Made by a program: the position numbers and the translations under genes
The notes under the pieces: model-generated
What the model was told of the DNA's origin: nothing
What the model saw: the letters and a program-made list of their open reading frames with translations, nothing else
The model's database searches: none
Part shown: positions 55,093 through 63,981 of the stretch, in pieces
Layout: every line of letters starts with the position of its first letter
How positions within the stretch are numbered: position 1 is the first letter of the stretch
Assembly: GCA_012719175.1 (NCBI GenBank)
Contig: JAAYAX010000012.1
Location: forward strand, 1 to 64,000
DNA length: 64,000 nt
From: Methanomassiliicoccus sp.
GTDB taxonomy: Archaea > Thermoplasmatota > Thermoplasmata > Methanomassiliicoccales > Methanomassiliicoccaceae
Reading direction: 5' to 3'

Positions 55093-55551
55093 ATGTTCTT
55101 GCTATGCGTTTTCGTGATGATCAGGACTGCGGGGATCGAGGACCTGCCGATACTGCAGCAGATCGAGAACATCTGCTTCGGAGATGAGCGCTATTCCGCC
55201 GAGGACCTGGCTGCCATCCTGGAGGAGAATGGCTTCGAGACGATGCTTGCCGAGGTGGACGGACCTGTGGGGTCTGCCATCGTGAACTATCGCCAAGATC
55301 TCATCGCGGCCCAGCTGGTTTCCCTGGCCGTTCTTCCACAGTACAGGGGCCAGGGCATAGCCCATGCCTTGCTGATAGAGGCGGAAAAAAGGGTGAGGGC
55401 AAAGGGCGCTCGGAGGATGGTCCTGCAAGTGGAGGCGATAAACGTTCCCGCCATGAACCTCTATCTACACCATGGTTTCACCATCGAGGGCGTCATCGGG
55501 GACTATTATGGGCCTGGACGGGATGCGTTCTTCATGATCAAGGCCCTTTGA
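55093..55551 (+). CDS. rimI: GNAT N-acetyltransferase (RimI-like)
   Basis: 152 residues with the GNAT core: LAVLPQYRGQGIAHALLIEAEK (acetyl-CoA motif A) and VLQVEAINVPAMNLYLHHGFTIEGVIGDYYGPGRDAFFM, typical of RimI/Ard1 alpha-amino acetyltransferases. The ATG at 55093 adds a hydrophobic MFLLCVFV before the usual start MIRTAGIEDLP at 55117. A CATATATTC TATA-like box about 30 nt before 55093 supports the longer form, but the shorter is possible. Confidence 0.85.
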   Translation: MFLLCVFVMIRTAGIEDLPILQQIENICFGDERYSAEDLAAILEENGFETMLAEVDGPVGSAIVNYRQDLIAAQLVSLAVLPQYRGQGIAHALLIEAEKRVRAKGARRMVLQVEAINVPAMNLYLHHGFTIEGVIGDYYGPGRDAFFMIKAL

Positions 55552-55671
55552 GCCATAAGTCGCCCTGAAAAACGGAACAGTGCCAGCTCGTCGAGGGGAA
55601 AAGCAATATATACCGACCGCAGTATTCGCCGTGCTGTCATCTAACGAGGATGATGGCTCGGGTGAAGGAAG

Positions 55672-55839
55672 ATGGAAGAGACCCTCTGCAACGTTGAATT
55701 CATTAAGGACAACAACGACTATATAGCCAGGGTTCAGAGCGAGATTGGCGGGGTCAGAGAGTACCGCAGTTCCTCCCTCGAAGAGGTCCTCGAGCAGGTC
55801 ATCATCGACCTCCAGGAAGAGTTCGAGACCGCAGGTTGA
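55672..55839 (+). CDS. 55-residue acidic protein, unknown function
   Basis: Reads MEETLCNVEFIKDNNDYIAR, a Gly-Gly-Val centre, then the helix SLEEVLEQVIIDLQEEFE. GGTGAAGGAAG before the ATG is a good ribosome-binding site, and CAATATATACC (55603-55613) a TATA box. Predicted to be a beta-hairpin plus a helix. No family recognised; good codon use and expression signals make it credible. Confidence 0.6.
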   Translation: MEETLCNVEFIKDNNDYIARVQSEIGGVREYRSSSLEEVLEQVIIDLQEEFETAG

Positions 55840-55928
55840 GCTCCTCTTTTAGGCTTTTAGTAAGAAGGCAGAGGATTCGCTCGTAGAGCATATCATCCAC
55901 AACTGCAATAAGGTCTTGAGGTATTGAG

Positions 55929-56276
55929 ATGCAAAACAGGGAAAAGTCCGACTACGATTCGGTAATCTCCTCGTATTTCGGGGACGAACAGGTGACAGCC
56001 TTGATCAACCTCAAGGTGGAGACCAAGGAGGCCGATGTCATTGCCGAGGCCATTGCACAGAATGACTCTGTCGACGATGTCTACCTGGTAACGGGTGACG
56101 TCGACATCGTAGCGGTCGTAAAGTTCGATTCCTACCCTAAGCTCAAGCGCTTCCTCATGGAGACTGTGTCGAGCATCCCGGGTATAAAGGAGAGCAAGAC
56201 CTCTATGGTAGTGACGACCTTCAAGAAGTACGGCGAGCTAAAGTTCGAGAAGGGAGAGGTCGAATCCTCCGACTAG
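55929..56276 (+). CDS. stand-alone Lrp/AsnC effector (RAM) domain protein
   Basis: 115 residues. TALINLKVETKEADVIAEAIAQNDSVDDVYLVTGDVDIVAVVKF is the RAM/AsnC ligand-binding fold. The usual DNA-binding helix-turn-helix is absent; only about 20 residues precede the domain. Such proteins bind amino acids or partner with full-length Lrp proteins. It precedes UPF0147 by 43 bp on the same strand. Confidence 0.87.
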   Translation: MQNREKSDYDSVISSYFGDEQVTALINLKVETKEADVIAEAIAQNDSVDDVYLVTGDVDIVAVVKFDSYPKLKRFLMETVSSIPGIKESKTSMVVTTFKKYGELKFEKGEVESSD

Positions 56277-56319
56277 CTGTGAGGAGCGTAATATATTTCC
56301 CCATGAGGGGGTAAAAACT

Positions 56320-56574
56320 ATGGCGGACAATGTTAAGTTGAAGCAAATCATGGACGTGTTGGACCAGTTGGCAGAGGATACCTCTGTTCCCCGCAATATC
56401 CGGAGAGGGGCATCGGACGCCAAGGGGCGCCTGCAGGCACCCAACGAGGCCATGGACGTCAAGGCAGCCAGCGCGATCTTCATATTGGATGAGCTGGCCA
56501 ACGACCCCAACATCCCTCTCCACGGAAGGACGTTGATCTGGAACATCATCAGCCAGCTGGAAACAGTTAAGTGA
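56320..56574 (+). CDS. UPF0147 family protein
   Basis: 84 residues, helical: VLDQLAEDTSVPRNIRRGASDAKGRL and DELANDPNIPLHGRTLIWNIISQLE are diagnostic of the archaeal UPF0147 family, of unknown function. The ATG is preceded by GAGGGGG at about 56305. Confidence 0.92.
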   Translation: MADNVKLKQIMDVLDQLAEDTSVPRNIRRGASDAKGRLQAPNEAMDVKAASAIFILDELANDPNIPLHGRTLIWNIISQLETVK

Positions 56575-56629
56575 GCTTTGCTGGGCTCCAAACATTTTAA
56601 TCACCAATTCGCTATGAGGCTCGAGTAGA

Positions 56630-56704
56630 GCGGGCGTAGTCTAGCGGTTAGGACTTAAGCTTCCCAAGCTTGAAGCCCGGGTTCGAATCCCGGCGCCCGC
56701 ACCA
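56630..56704 (+). tRNA. tRNA-Gly(CCC) with encoded CCA, integration site
   Basis: GCGGGCG/CGCCCGC acceptor, D arm, anticodon arm UAAGC-UUCCCAA-GCUUG (anticodon CCC), T arm CCGGG-UUCGAAU-CCCGG, discriminator A and CCA at 56702-56704. There is no intron. A TATA-like CATTTTAATC lies about 35 nt upstream. The stop codon of the integrase gene begins at the very next base. Confidence 0.95.
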
Positions 56705-57862
56705 TTACGCATATCCAGATATCCACGATTTTTTGTCAATCAGGGGGGTATTGGCCTCCGGCGCTGTCGAGACTGTGGCATTACTGCCCCAAACCTTCCT
56801 AGCATCGGCGACCGCGGCTTCGTTCTTCTTCCTTGCGTAGTAGGTCTCTGTGGTCCTTGTGTTGGCGTGCCCTAGCATTATGGACACCGTATCGAGTTCT
56901 ACACCATCGTCTATACCCACCTGGCCGTAGGTCCTACGGCAAGCCCGGAGGTCGAACTTTACCCCGGTCTCCCGCATGACGATGGTGCGTAGCATCGTTG
57001 TGCCGTTGATGGAGAAGGAGCCGTCCCCCTTCTTCTTGATATCCTGGATTGCGGGAAAGAGAAGGTCAGTTATGATCCTCTCCTTCTCCAGCTTCTTTGC
57101 CCTCACCCTGAGGTAGCGTCGGAGAAAGGCGAGCCCATCGGGATGAATGCAAGCATCCCTAGGCTCTCCATAACGGCCCTTTCCTTTCACCTCCTCGGCG
57201 TGGAACACTTGTCTAGCGATGTTGAGGTCCTGCGCCTTTGCGAACCTAAGCTCCTTCGGACGGAGGCCGGAGCAGATCGCTGAGACGCATAGCGCATAGG
57301 CTAGCATCCTCCGCCAATCCTTATCCGGTACCTTTCCCGCCGCCTCGATGATAGCTCTACGATCGCTATCCGAGATGGGGGCCAACCTCGCCTTCCGAGA
57401 ATGTGGGAAGTGTTGTGAGTACTTCCTTTTAGCCTGATCCACCGCACCGTTTCCAATGTAGCGAAGGAGGCCGACCAGGGCATCGAGGTTGTGATCGATA
57501 CCGCTATCCTGCAACCCTCTTGAACGCAACAGGCTGATGTAGGCCAGCACGTCCAAGTCGTTGAGCTTGTAGGGATTGCAGGTCTTGATTTTCCCAGCAT
57601 CCTTTAGGACCGTCAAATCCTTGTCCATTCTTCTCATACGCCTCTCTAGTTCCGAATGTGTGGAGACTGCCAGAACTCCACGCATTGTGTTAAGGTAGTT
57701 GAGGGCGACGGTCAGGAACGGGTAGCGTCCCATTGACCTCGCCCCCCTGCGGCGACCGGGCCGCCTATTGACCACAGAGGCCCCATGCTTGCTTGCATAG
57801 GATACCCCGCGATGATGATGGGCGATGGAGCTGATATTAGCTACGGCTGTTCTGCGGGACAT
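56705..57862 (-). CDS. int: tyrosine site-specific recombinase (integrase)
   Basis: 385 residues. The N-terminal core-binding domain contains YLNTMRGVLAVSTHSELERRMRRMDKDL. The catalytic domain has Arg201 (ICSGLRPKELRF), box II DLRACRRTYGQ (306-310; the usual His is not obvious), LGHANTRTTE (His332) and the nucleophile Tyr in TYYARKK (341-342). It ends immediately at the tRNA CCA. An AAAGGAG ribosome-binding site stands before ATG 57862; the preceding gene is 17 bp upstream, so they form an operon. Confidence 0.92.
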   Translation of the reverse strand: MSRRTAVANISSIAHHHRGVSYASKHGASVVNRRPGRRRGARSMGRYPFLTVALNYLNTMRGVLAVSTHSELERRMRRMDKDLTVLKDAGKIKTCNPYKLNDLDVLAYISLLRSRGLQDSGIDHNLDALVGLLRYIGNGAVDQAKRKYSQHFPHSRKARLAPISDSDRRAIIEAAGKVPDKDWRRMLAYALCVSAICSGLRPKELRFAKAQDLNIARQVFHAEEVKGKGRYGEPRDACIHPDGLAFLRRYLRVRAKKLEKERIITDLLFPAIQDIKKKGDGSFSINGTTMLRTIVMRETGVKFDLRACRRTYGQVGIDDGVELDTVSIMLGHANTRTTETYYARKKNEAAVADARKVWGSNATVSTAPEANTPLIDKKSWISGYA

Positions 57863-57879
57863 CTAGTACTCCTTTTTTC

Positions 57880-58353
57880 CTACTGGCTTGCCTCGGTCCC
57901 GGCATTCTCAGCGCAATCCATTCCGTCGATGGATTCCTCGTCCCCTTGTGGTAGTTCCGTCGAAGTGGACTCCTCCACACGGAAAGCCCTCTTTATCTCA
58001 GCCCTCATTGCCCTACCGACGTCTCCTCCATTTCGAAGCTCCGGAGAGGACTTGATCGCGCTACGCACTGCTCTATACCCCCATATCTTGCCAATATTCC
58101 TTGAGACCCTCGCTATCTCCTTCATGACGAGGTAGTCAGATACTCCCGCCCAGGCAATACGAACATGATCGAGCAGTGTCGAGAGCCGCCTCCCCCGTTC
58201 AATCTCATACGCGATGTACTGATCGATGCAGGGGATGCAGTTCTTGCAGACGCCCCGCCTCTTGTTATTGTCGCTTCCTGGGCAAATACGGCGCCCGAAG
58301 CACGTTCTGTTCGCTTTGCTCTTTGGCTTTTGGTTCAATCCTCCCTTCGACAT
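57880..58353 (-). CDS. Cys-rich small protein of the element, possible integrase partner
   Basis: 157 residues. The N-terminal half has a possible zinc site: C-x5-C...C-x2-C-x2-C in CFGRRICPGSDNNKRRGVCK-NCIPC. Then helical, basic sequence (RLSTLLDHVRIAWAGVSDYLVMKEIARVSRNIGK) and a Glu/Ser-rich tail follow. A TATA-like ATTTATAGC about 30 nt before ATG 58353 supports the start. No family recognised; its position before int suggests a recombination-directionality or regulatory role, which is speculation. Confidence 0.6.
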   Translation of the reverse strand: MSKGGLNQKPKSKANRTCFGRRICPGSDNNKRRGVCKNCIPCIDQYIAYEIERGRRLSTLLDHVRIAWAGVSDYLVMKEIARVSRNIGKIWGYRAVRSAIKSSPELRNGGDVGRAMRAEIKRAFRVEESTSTELPQGDEESIDGMDCAENAGTEASQ

Positions 58354-59518
58354 TGTATGGTGGTCTATGTAGGATTGGCTATAAATGTAATACAGTCACA
58401 CGCCCGTTGGCTATACCTTTTTCAATGCAAAGTCGTTGCCACATATAGCACGTTACGCGATAGCATGCTTCCAGAACAGTCCATGTTGCGATTGCCTAAG
58501 GTGGGATGGGGCCCTTGTTGTGATAGAAGCTACAAAATGAATGCACTTCCGTCCAAAAACCGTTAGTTTTCGTTTACAGGCATGCTATGAACATAGGAGG
58601 GGATCAGTGACCGTACGGCCCCTCCGGGGCCGTGATATTGGGCCTAGAGAGTAATTGGCGTATACGCTCATGTTGTGTACGAACCCAATCCTCAAGGATA
58701 TTGGACCGGAGGTCCAGTTGGCGGACCAATAGGGACGTTAGGATCCTAGAGCTACTTTGTTCCGTTATATCGAGTCTATCCTCATGGAAACGGTCCCAAA
58801 TGGGACCGTAATGTGTCCTATAGGTCCTATAGGGACACTATAGGTCACTATAGTAGCGTACATAGGTGTAATATTACAGCGAATGTACCCCATGCCGAAC
58901 GTAAGCCCTAAGGTTTGGACCAATGACGACGGTCACGTTTTATTGGGTAACGACCTATTGGGTCCTAGAGGGTCCGTATGCGTCACCTGACCAGTGACAT
59001 GTGCGTGCTCCCGCCTTGCAGGCGGGAGCGGTCACGGTGACATTACTAGCGTCCTAAGGGACGCACCCTCCATGACCGATGTAGACCGTTGTCCCTCTAG
59101 GGGCCCTATAGTACCTAGGTAAAGGAAGGGCAACGATCATCCCCTTATCCCGATGAACACCTTCGCTCTCCCTATCTCTATCCCCCCGGCATCATCTATC
59201 TTCCTCGGGGTAGGCGATCCTCACGGAGTAGGTATCTCGCAGGGATTTGGATTTCAGGATCGGTCCCCCGGTCGCCTCCGACGACCCTTTATCTTCTCGG
59301 CCCACCGCTCTCTCTCAACAATCCTCAGGGAGGCCCCTAGAACGGCCGCTAGCGGGCTTCAAGGCATGAAGGAATCCCTCGGCTAAGCTGAGGCCTTGTT
59401 GTAGCTAGAAATGCCACTTTAGGGGCGAAAAAATGCTCATGGAGCATGTCTTCCTGCTGGCTACATCCGATACCTCGGACGCTTCGCTTACTACGGTTGC
59501 TGCGATGCATCGGATACG
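58354..59518. other. 1.16-kb non-coding stretch of the element
   Basis: No convincing gene on either strand; a 77-codon plus-strand frame at 59153-59386 has protein-unlike composition and no start signals. The left part (58354-58560) contains the promoter of the small Cys-rich gene, and 58615-59121 is the palindrome array described separately. The right 120 bases lie behind hsdR. Confidence 0.6.
58615..59121. repeat. dense array of perfect inverted repeats
   Basis: At least eleven inverted repeats in about 510 bases, nearly all perfect. They include ACGGCCCC-TCC-GGGGCCGT (58615-58633), TGGACC-GGA-GGTCCA (58702), ACGGTCCCA-AA-TGGGACCGT (58790-58809), ACTATAG-GTCA-CTATAGT (58837), GTCAC...GTGAC (58982), GCTCCCGCC-TTGCA-GGCGGGAGC (59007-59029), GTCAC-G-GTGAC (59031), GCGTCC-TAAG-GGACGC (59049) and TACCTAGGTA (59112). 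GTGTCCTATAG against CTATAGGGACAC (58813-58838) is nearly perfect. The words CCTAGAG/CTCTAGG and GGACC/GGTCC recur. Confidence 0.75.
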
Positions 59519-62509
59519 TCACTTCCGTATGGTCATGGCATAGACCATCTCTTGAATGAAGCCACGGAACGACTCGTTCTCCACGAACTGCTTGTACACC
59601 TGCGTGTCGTCCTTGAGCAGGGTCTGCATCACTTTGTTCAGGGCTTCATCATGAGCTATGCGGGCGGTGTGCGGGGTGTTCTCTCGAGCGTTCTTGTACG
59701 CCGGGTCATCGGCCACCTTCGGCGCTATATCGTTCTTAATGCGCTTTGCTACCCTATCAGAATCGCTGAACAGCGTTCCGAATTGCTCGTTGAAGCTCTT
59801 CAGGATGTTGCTGAGCTTGTCGAGTTCGGGCTCCTTCTTCCCCGCGATGACATCCACGGGTATCGGTCCGATCTCCGAATCCTCATCGGGCTGGCGGATC
59901 GCTATCGTGGCCTTCTTCTCTACGCGGTAGCTGTCCATGTCGATCGCCTCCAAGATCCCCTTGGAGAGGTCTTCCTCCTTAGGAGCGGGCAGCTTGGGGA
60001 TGAGCATGTTGAGCAGGATGGATAGCTTCTCCCACTCCCTGTTTGTGTACGGCATTACCGACGCGAGGAAATCGTAGGTACGGGCGAAGGCCTTGGCCTT
60101 CCCTTTGAACTCCACCTGCTGGTCCTCGTCCAATCGCTCGTTGTACACCGCCACGCAGGTGTCGAGTATGGGGTCCAGTTGCTCTCGGCTCGCCCCTGAC
60201 AGGAACGACTCCACGACCACCTCGACCTGCTGCGGAGAGTACACTTGCGCGTTATCGAGAGTCGCTTTGAGATCGTGGAGCTTGTTGGGGTCCGTCTCCT
60301 CGCTCAAGATCGTCGTGCGGTAGTAGTCGGAGAACGCTTCCTCGATCGTTGCAGTGTTATTGTGGAAGTCGAGCACGAACACATCGTGCTTCTGTGGATG
60401 TGCTCGATTGAGTCGTGACAGCGTTTGCACGGCCTTCACCCCAGCGAGTGGCTTGTCCACGTACATTGTATGCAGCAACGGCTCATCGTACCCGGTCTGG
60501 AATTTGTCGGCGCATATGAGGAAGCGGTACGGGTCATCCTTGAAGCGATCGACGATATCGCCGCTGGGGAACTCGTTGAGCGTGGATTCGTTCACCGTAC
60601 CGCCCCGGAACTCGAAATCGCCAGAGAACGCCACGATCGCCTTGTAGGGGCTCTTGCTCTCTTCTAGATATGAACGTATCGCAAGGAAGTACTGGATGGC
60701 CCGCTCGATGCCGTTGCATATCACCATCGCACGCGCCTGACCGCCTATCTTGTTCAGTGCAAGAACCTGCTCGTGGAAGTGGTCTACCATGATCTCCGCC
60801 TTAATACGTATAGCTTGGTCATGCCCTTCGACGTACCGGCGCAGCTTCTTGTTGGCCTTCTTCACATCGTACTCAGGGTCGGCCTCCACCTTCTTGATCA
60901 GGCGATAATAACTGTTAATCGGCGTGTAGTGCTCCAGCACGTCCAGAATGAAGCCTTCCTGGATCGCCTGCTTCATGGTGTAGCTGTGGAACGGCCGGTG
61001 CCTCACCTTGCCCTCGGCATCCAGCGGCAGGGGTTCGCCGAACATCTCCAGGGTCTTGTTCTTCGGCGTGGCGGTAAAGGCGAAGTAGCTGGCGTTGGTG
61101 AGCATCTTACGGGCCTTCATGCGTCGCTCCAGCGCGTCGTTTACCGTGTCCTCGGGGTCCTCGTCGGTCAGCGCCGCACTCATCGCCGAGGAGGTCTTAC
61201 CGCCCTGGCTGGAGTGCGCCTCATCGATGATAATGGCGAAGGTGCGGTCTCGGTCCTCGCGCGAGATCTCATCGAGAATGAAGGGGAACTTCTGCACCGT
61301 GGAGACGATGATCTTCTTGCCCTCGTTGATGAAGCGGCGAAGGTCGCCGGAGTGCTCCGCGTGCCCGACCGTCGCTCCGACCTGCATGAACTGCTTTATC
61401 GTCCTCTGAATCTGATCATCGAGAACGCGGCGGTCGGTGACCACGACGACAGAGTCGAAGACCTCTCTCCCGTCACGCTTCACACCGATGAGCTGGTGGG
61501 CGAGCCAGGCGATGGAGTTGCTCTTACCGCTGCCGGCTGAGTGCTGAATCAAGTATCTTCGACCGACACCTTTCTCCTCAACGTCCGCCAGGAGCTTTCG
61601 CACGACGTCGAGCTGATGATACCGGGGGAAGACCTGGCTGCGCTTCTTCCTGCCGTTCCTCTCGCCCTTTACCTCGACTATCTGGGCGTAGTTCTCCAGA
61701 ATGTTGGTCAGGTTCCTGGGGGTCAGCACCTCCTTCCACAGGTAGTCAGTCTTGAGGCCGTTAGGGTTCGGAGGATTGCCCGCACCATCGCTATATCCCT
61801 TGTTGAACGGCAGGAACCAAGATGCCTTGCCCTTCAGTTCGGTGCACATCTGCACCTCAGCGTCATCGACAGCGAAGTGCACCACGCAGCGGCCGAAAGC
61901 GAAGAGCGGTTCCCGTGGGTCACGATCACGTCGGTACTGCTCTATCGCATCGTCAACGGTCTGCTTGGTCAGCGAGTTCTTCAGCTCAAATGTGGCGATG
62001 GGAAGGCCGTTGATGAAGAGACAGAGATCAAGAGCCCGCCTCGTCTCATCGTTGCTGTATGCGAGCTGGCGGGTGATGGAGAACCGGTTCTGAGTATTGA
62101 GTGCTGCCGCCCTTTCGTTGCCTGGGGAGGGGGTCACAAAGAAGAGATTGAGGTTCGTCGGCCCATGCTGCACCCCATTGCGCAGTACGTCAATCACACC
62201 GCGTTTATTGATCTCGGAAGCGGTGCGGGCAAGGAACTTGAGACGGTTGACGTCCTTGGGATCGTTGCCGTTCACAATACCTAGCTTCTTGAACTCCTCG
62301 GGTTGCGTGCTTTGAAGGAAGGAGAAGAGTTGTGTGACATCGACACAATGTTGTCGATCATAGTCTTTGGGGATGCCAGCAAAATAGCCCGCGCCCTCAG
62401 GGTCTGGTCTCACTTCGATGGTTCCGGGATTGCTGTTAATGCCATCGCTGCCGGTCATGTGGCGGATGATGATAGTTTCGAGGCCTTTCTCAGTGATGTC
62501 GGTGGTCAT
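59519..62509 (-). CDS. hsdR: type I restriction enzyme R subunit
   Basis: 996 residues. The N-terminal nuclease domain has Asp161 and FELKN (Glu175, Lys177) of the PD-(D/E)xK site. Next come the SF2 helicase motor with Walker A HSAGSGKS (323-330), DEAH (429-432), FTATPKN and the C-terminal helical part. It translocates DNA and cuts at collisions when bound to HsdM/HsdS. It overlaps hsdS by 4 bp (ATGA). No truncation is visible. Confidence 0.95.
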   Translation of the reverse strand: MTTDITEKGLETIIIRHMTGSDGINSNPGTIEVRPDPEGAGYFAGIPKDYDRQHCVDVTQLFSFLQSTQPEEFKKLGIVNGNDPKDVNRLKFLARTASEINKRGVIDVLRNGVQHGPTNLNLFFVTPSPGNERAAALNTQNRFSITRQLAYSNDETRRALDLCLFINGLPIATFELKNSLTKQTVDDAIEQYRRDRDPREPLFAFGRCVVHFAVDDAEVQMCTELKGKASWFLPFNKGYSDGAGNPPNPNGLKTDYLWKEVLTPRNLTNILENYAQIVEVKGERNGRKKRSQVFPRYHQLDVVRKLLADVEEKGVGRRYLIQHSAGSGKSNSIAWLAHQLIGVKRDGREVFDSVVVVTDRRVLDDQIQRTIKQFMQVGATVGHAEHSGDLRRFINEGKKIIVSTVQKFPFILDEISREDRDRTFAIIIDEAHSSQGGKTSSAMSAALTDEDPEDTVNDALERRMKARKMLTNASYFAFTATPKNKTLEMFGEPLPLDAEGKVRHRPFHSYTMKQAIQEGFILDVLEHYTPINSYYRLIKKVEADPEYDVKKANKKLRRYVEGHDQAIRIKAEIMVDHFHEQVLALNKIGGQARAMVICNGIERAIQYFLAIRSYLEESKSPYKAIVAFSGDFEFRGGTVNESTLNEFPSGDIVDRFKDDPYRFLICADKFQTGYDEPLLHTMYVDKPLAGVKAVQTLSRLNRAHPQKHDVFVLDFHNNTATIEEAFSDYYRTTILSEETDPNKLHDLKATLDNAQVYSPQQVEVVVESFLSGASREQLDPILDTCVAVYNERLDEDQQVEFKGKAKAFARTYDFLASVMPYTNREWEKLSILLNMLIPKLPAPKEEDLSKGILEAIDMDSYRVEKKATIAIRQPDEDSEIGPIPVDVIAGKKEPELDKLSNILKSFNEQFGTLFSDSDRVAKRIKNDIAPKVADDPAYKNARENTPHTARIAHDEALNKVMQTLLKDDTQVYKQFVENESFRGFIQEMVYAMTIRK

Positions 62510-63981
62510 GTCTCGACATCCCCATTGGTTGGTTCGGACTGCTCATCCAAGTCATCGAAAAGAAGCGACTCCTTATCTTTAGATAACGCATCTGAAGGTA
62601 GCTCTTTGAGGTCAGATTCACCTTGTGGCCACATTGACGACGAGGTTTTTATGGGCGGCTGTTTAGCCGCATCGCGGACATCAATTTTACCAGTCACAAC
62701 ATCGAAAGTCAATCGTGTTCGATATTCGTGCAATAATTCCATCTCGAGCTTGAGGCTAGCGATGGCAAAATCAAGCGGACTTATTCCGCCTTCAATGTAG
62801 CTTACGATTTCTAGCTGCTCGCTAAGAGGTGGCAGTGACACAGATAAATTTCTAATAGATTCGAGGGATAGATTCGAAATTGTAGTCCCTGTCAATTCTC
62901 CTCTCAAGAAATTCATCACTGCCGACGATTGCAGGTAATATGAGAGAAATTTTCTAGAAAGCGAACTGCCACAAGTTATGTATGCAACACTCTTACCAAG
63001 AATGATGGGCTCGCCTTGAAAATATGCTAAATTGCCAATCGTCCCATTGATAGATATGAGCAATGTACTATTATTTAATGGAATGAAATACTTAGTGAAC
63101 TCAGACTTGCTGACACAACTTTTTGATGTTTTTATCTGAATGGTTCCATTAACTAAATTACTTCCATTAATGAAATAAAAAGACGATTGTTCCACATATG
63201 ATGGCGTTCCATGAAGCCCGTCTCCGATCTTATCGCATATTCTCGCTAATCGTGAGATTTTCCAATGTTGCGGAATATTACCTAGCCATGGTATACCTGA
63301 AGGCTTAAGAGACAATGAGGGGTCGATGCCACGGGTGACTGCGCGATGGATGATGGCCTGCTTCTGTTCGTTCAGGAGGGCGATCAGCTTCCGTTTCGCG
63401 CGGATCACTCGCCCTATTTGAGTAGTTGCCCATTCTAAAAAATGAGTAATACACTTCTGTTCCTGGAATGGGGGGACCACGATTACCATATTACCCATTT
63501 TCATTTCTGTTACTGCGGGATAAGCTATCCCAACCGCCTCAGAAACCATTTGATTGACAAGCGCTTCTGACTGTACAACGTATCCAACAAACCCTGAGTC
63601 GGTATTCGACGGGGGCGTTAATACAGAAAAACCAGTTGACGCCACTATTGGTTCTGTTGTCTTAAGTATTGTCCATACAGCTTTCAGGTTCGGTCTCACG
63701 GTTGAAACTATCGTGTCACCAGGATGTACAATTCGCCTAGCTCGGGAAGGGGCTTTCGAAAATGTGCACTTTACGGGTTTTTTTAATAATGAACCCGTAC
63801 TTACCGAACCTATATCTAGATAGAAGAATTGGAATGTGGGGTCTGTATCTTCTGATAAGGTGTTCACATTTATCTTTATCCAATTCTTCAACCTCATAAT
63901 CTTCCATTGGGTTGGAATTTTTCCAAACCAATTTACTGCAGACTCCTTGTATTTTGGATACGGCTTCAGTCCAGCAATCAT
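62506..63981 (-). CDS. hsdS: type I restriction enzyme specificity subunit S
   Basis: 491 residues with two target-recognition domains separated by a conserved helical spacer (FLEWATTQIGRVIRAKRKLIALLNEQKQAIIHRAVTRG) and a second spacer after VSLPPLSEQLEIVSYIE (LLHEYRTRLTFDVVTGKIDVRDA). TRD1 covers about 30-185 and TRD2 about 235-400. TRD2 is strikingly AT-rich against its neighbours. It carries about 60 extra residues at the C-terminus (PPIKTSSSMWPQGE...). GGGGAGC precedes the ATG. hsdM is expected just beyond the window. Confidence 0.93.
   Translation of the reverse strand: MIAGLKPYPKYKESAVNWFGKIPTQWKIMRLKNWIKINVNTLSEDTDPTFQFFYLDIGSVSTGSLLKKPVKCTFSKAPSRARRIVHPGDTIVSTVRPNLKAVWTILKTTEPIVASTGFSVLTPPSNTDSGFVGYVVQSEALVNQMVSEAVGIAYPAVTEMKMGNMVIVVPPFQEQKCITHFLEWATTQIGRVIRAKRKLIALLNEQKQAIIHRAVTRGIDPSLSLKPSGIPWLGNIPQHWKISRLARICDKIGDGLHGTPSYVEQSSFYFINGSNLVNGTIQIKTSKSCVSKSEFTKYFIPLNNSTLLISINGTIGNLAYFQGEPIILGKSVAYITCGSSLSRKFLSYYLQSSAVMNFLRGELTGTTISNLSLESIRNLSVSLPPLSEQLEIVSYIEGGISPLDFAIASLKLEMELLHEYRTRLTFDVVTGKIDVRDAAKQPPIKTSSSMWPQGESDLKELPSDALSKDKESLLFDDLDEQSEPTNGDVET

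Noticed and set aside
58615-59121. Possible CRISPR array
   Set aside because: The repeats are short inverted repeats of different sequence and irregular spacing, not direct repeats of 25-40 bp with uniform spacers.
59153-59386. 77-codon plus-strand frame before hsdR's 3' end
   Set aside because: Pro/Ser/Arg-rich, no ribosome-binding site or promoter, and opposite to the operon direction.
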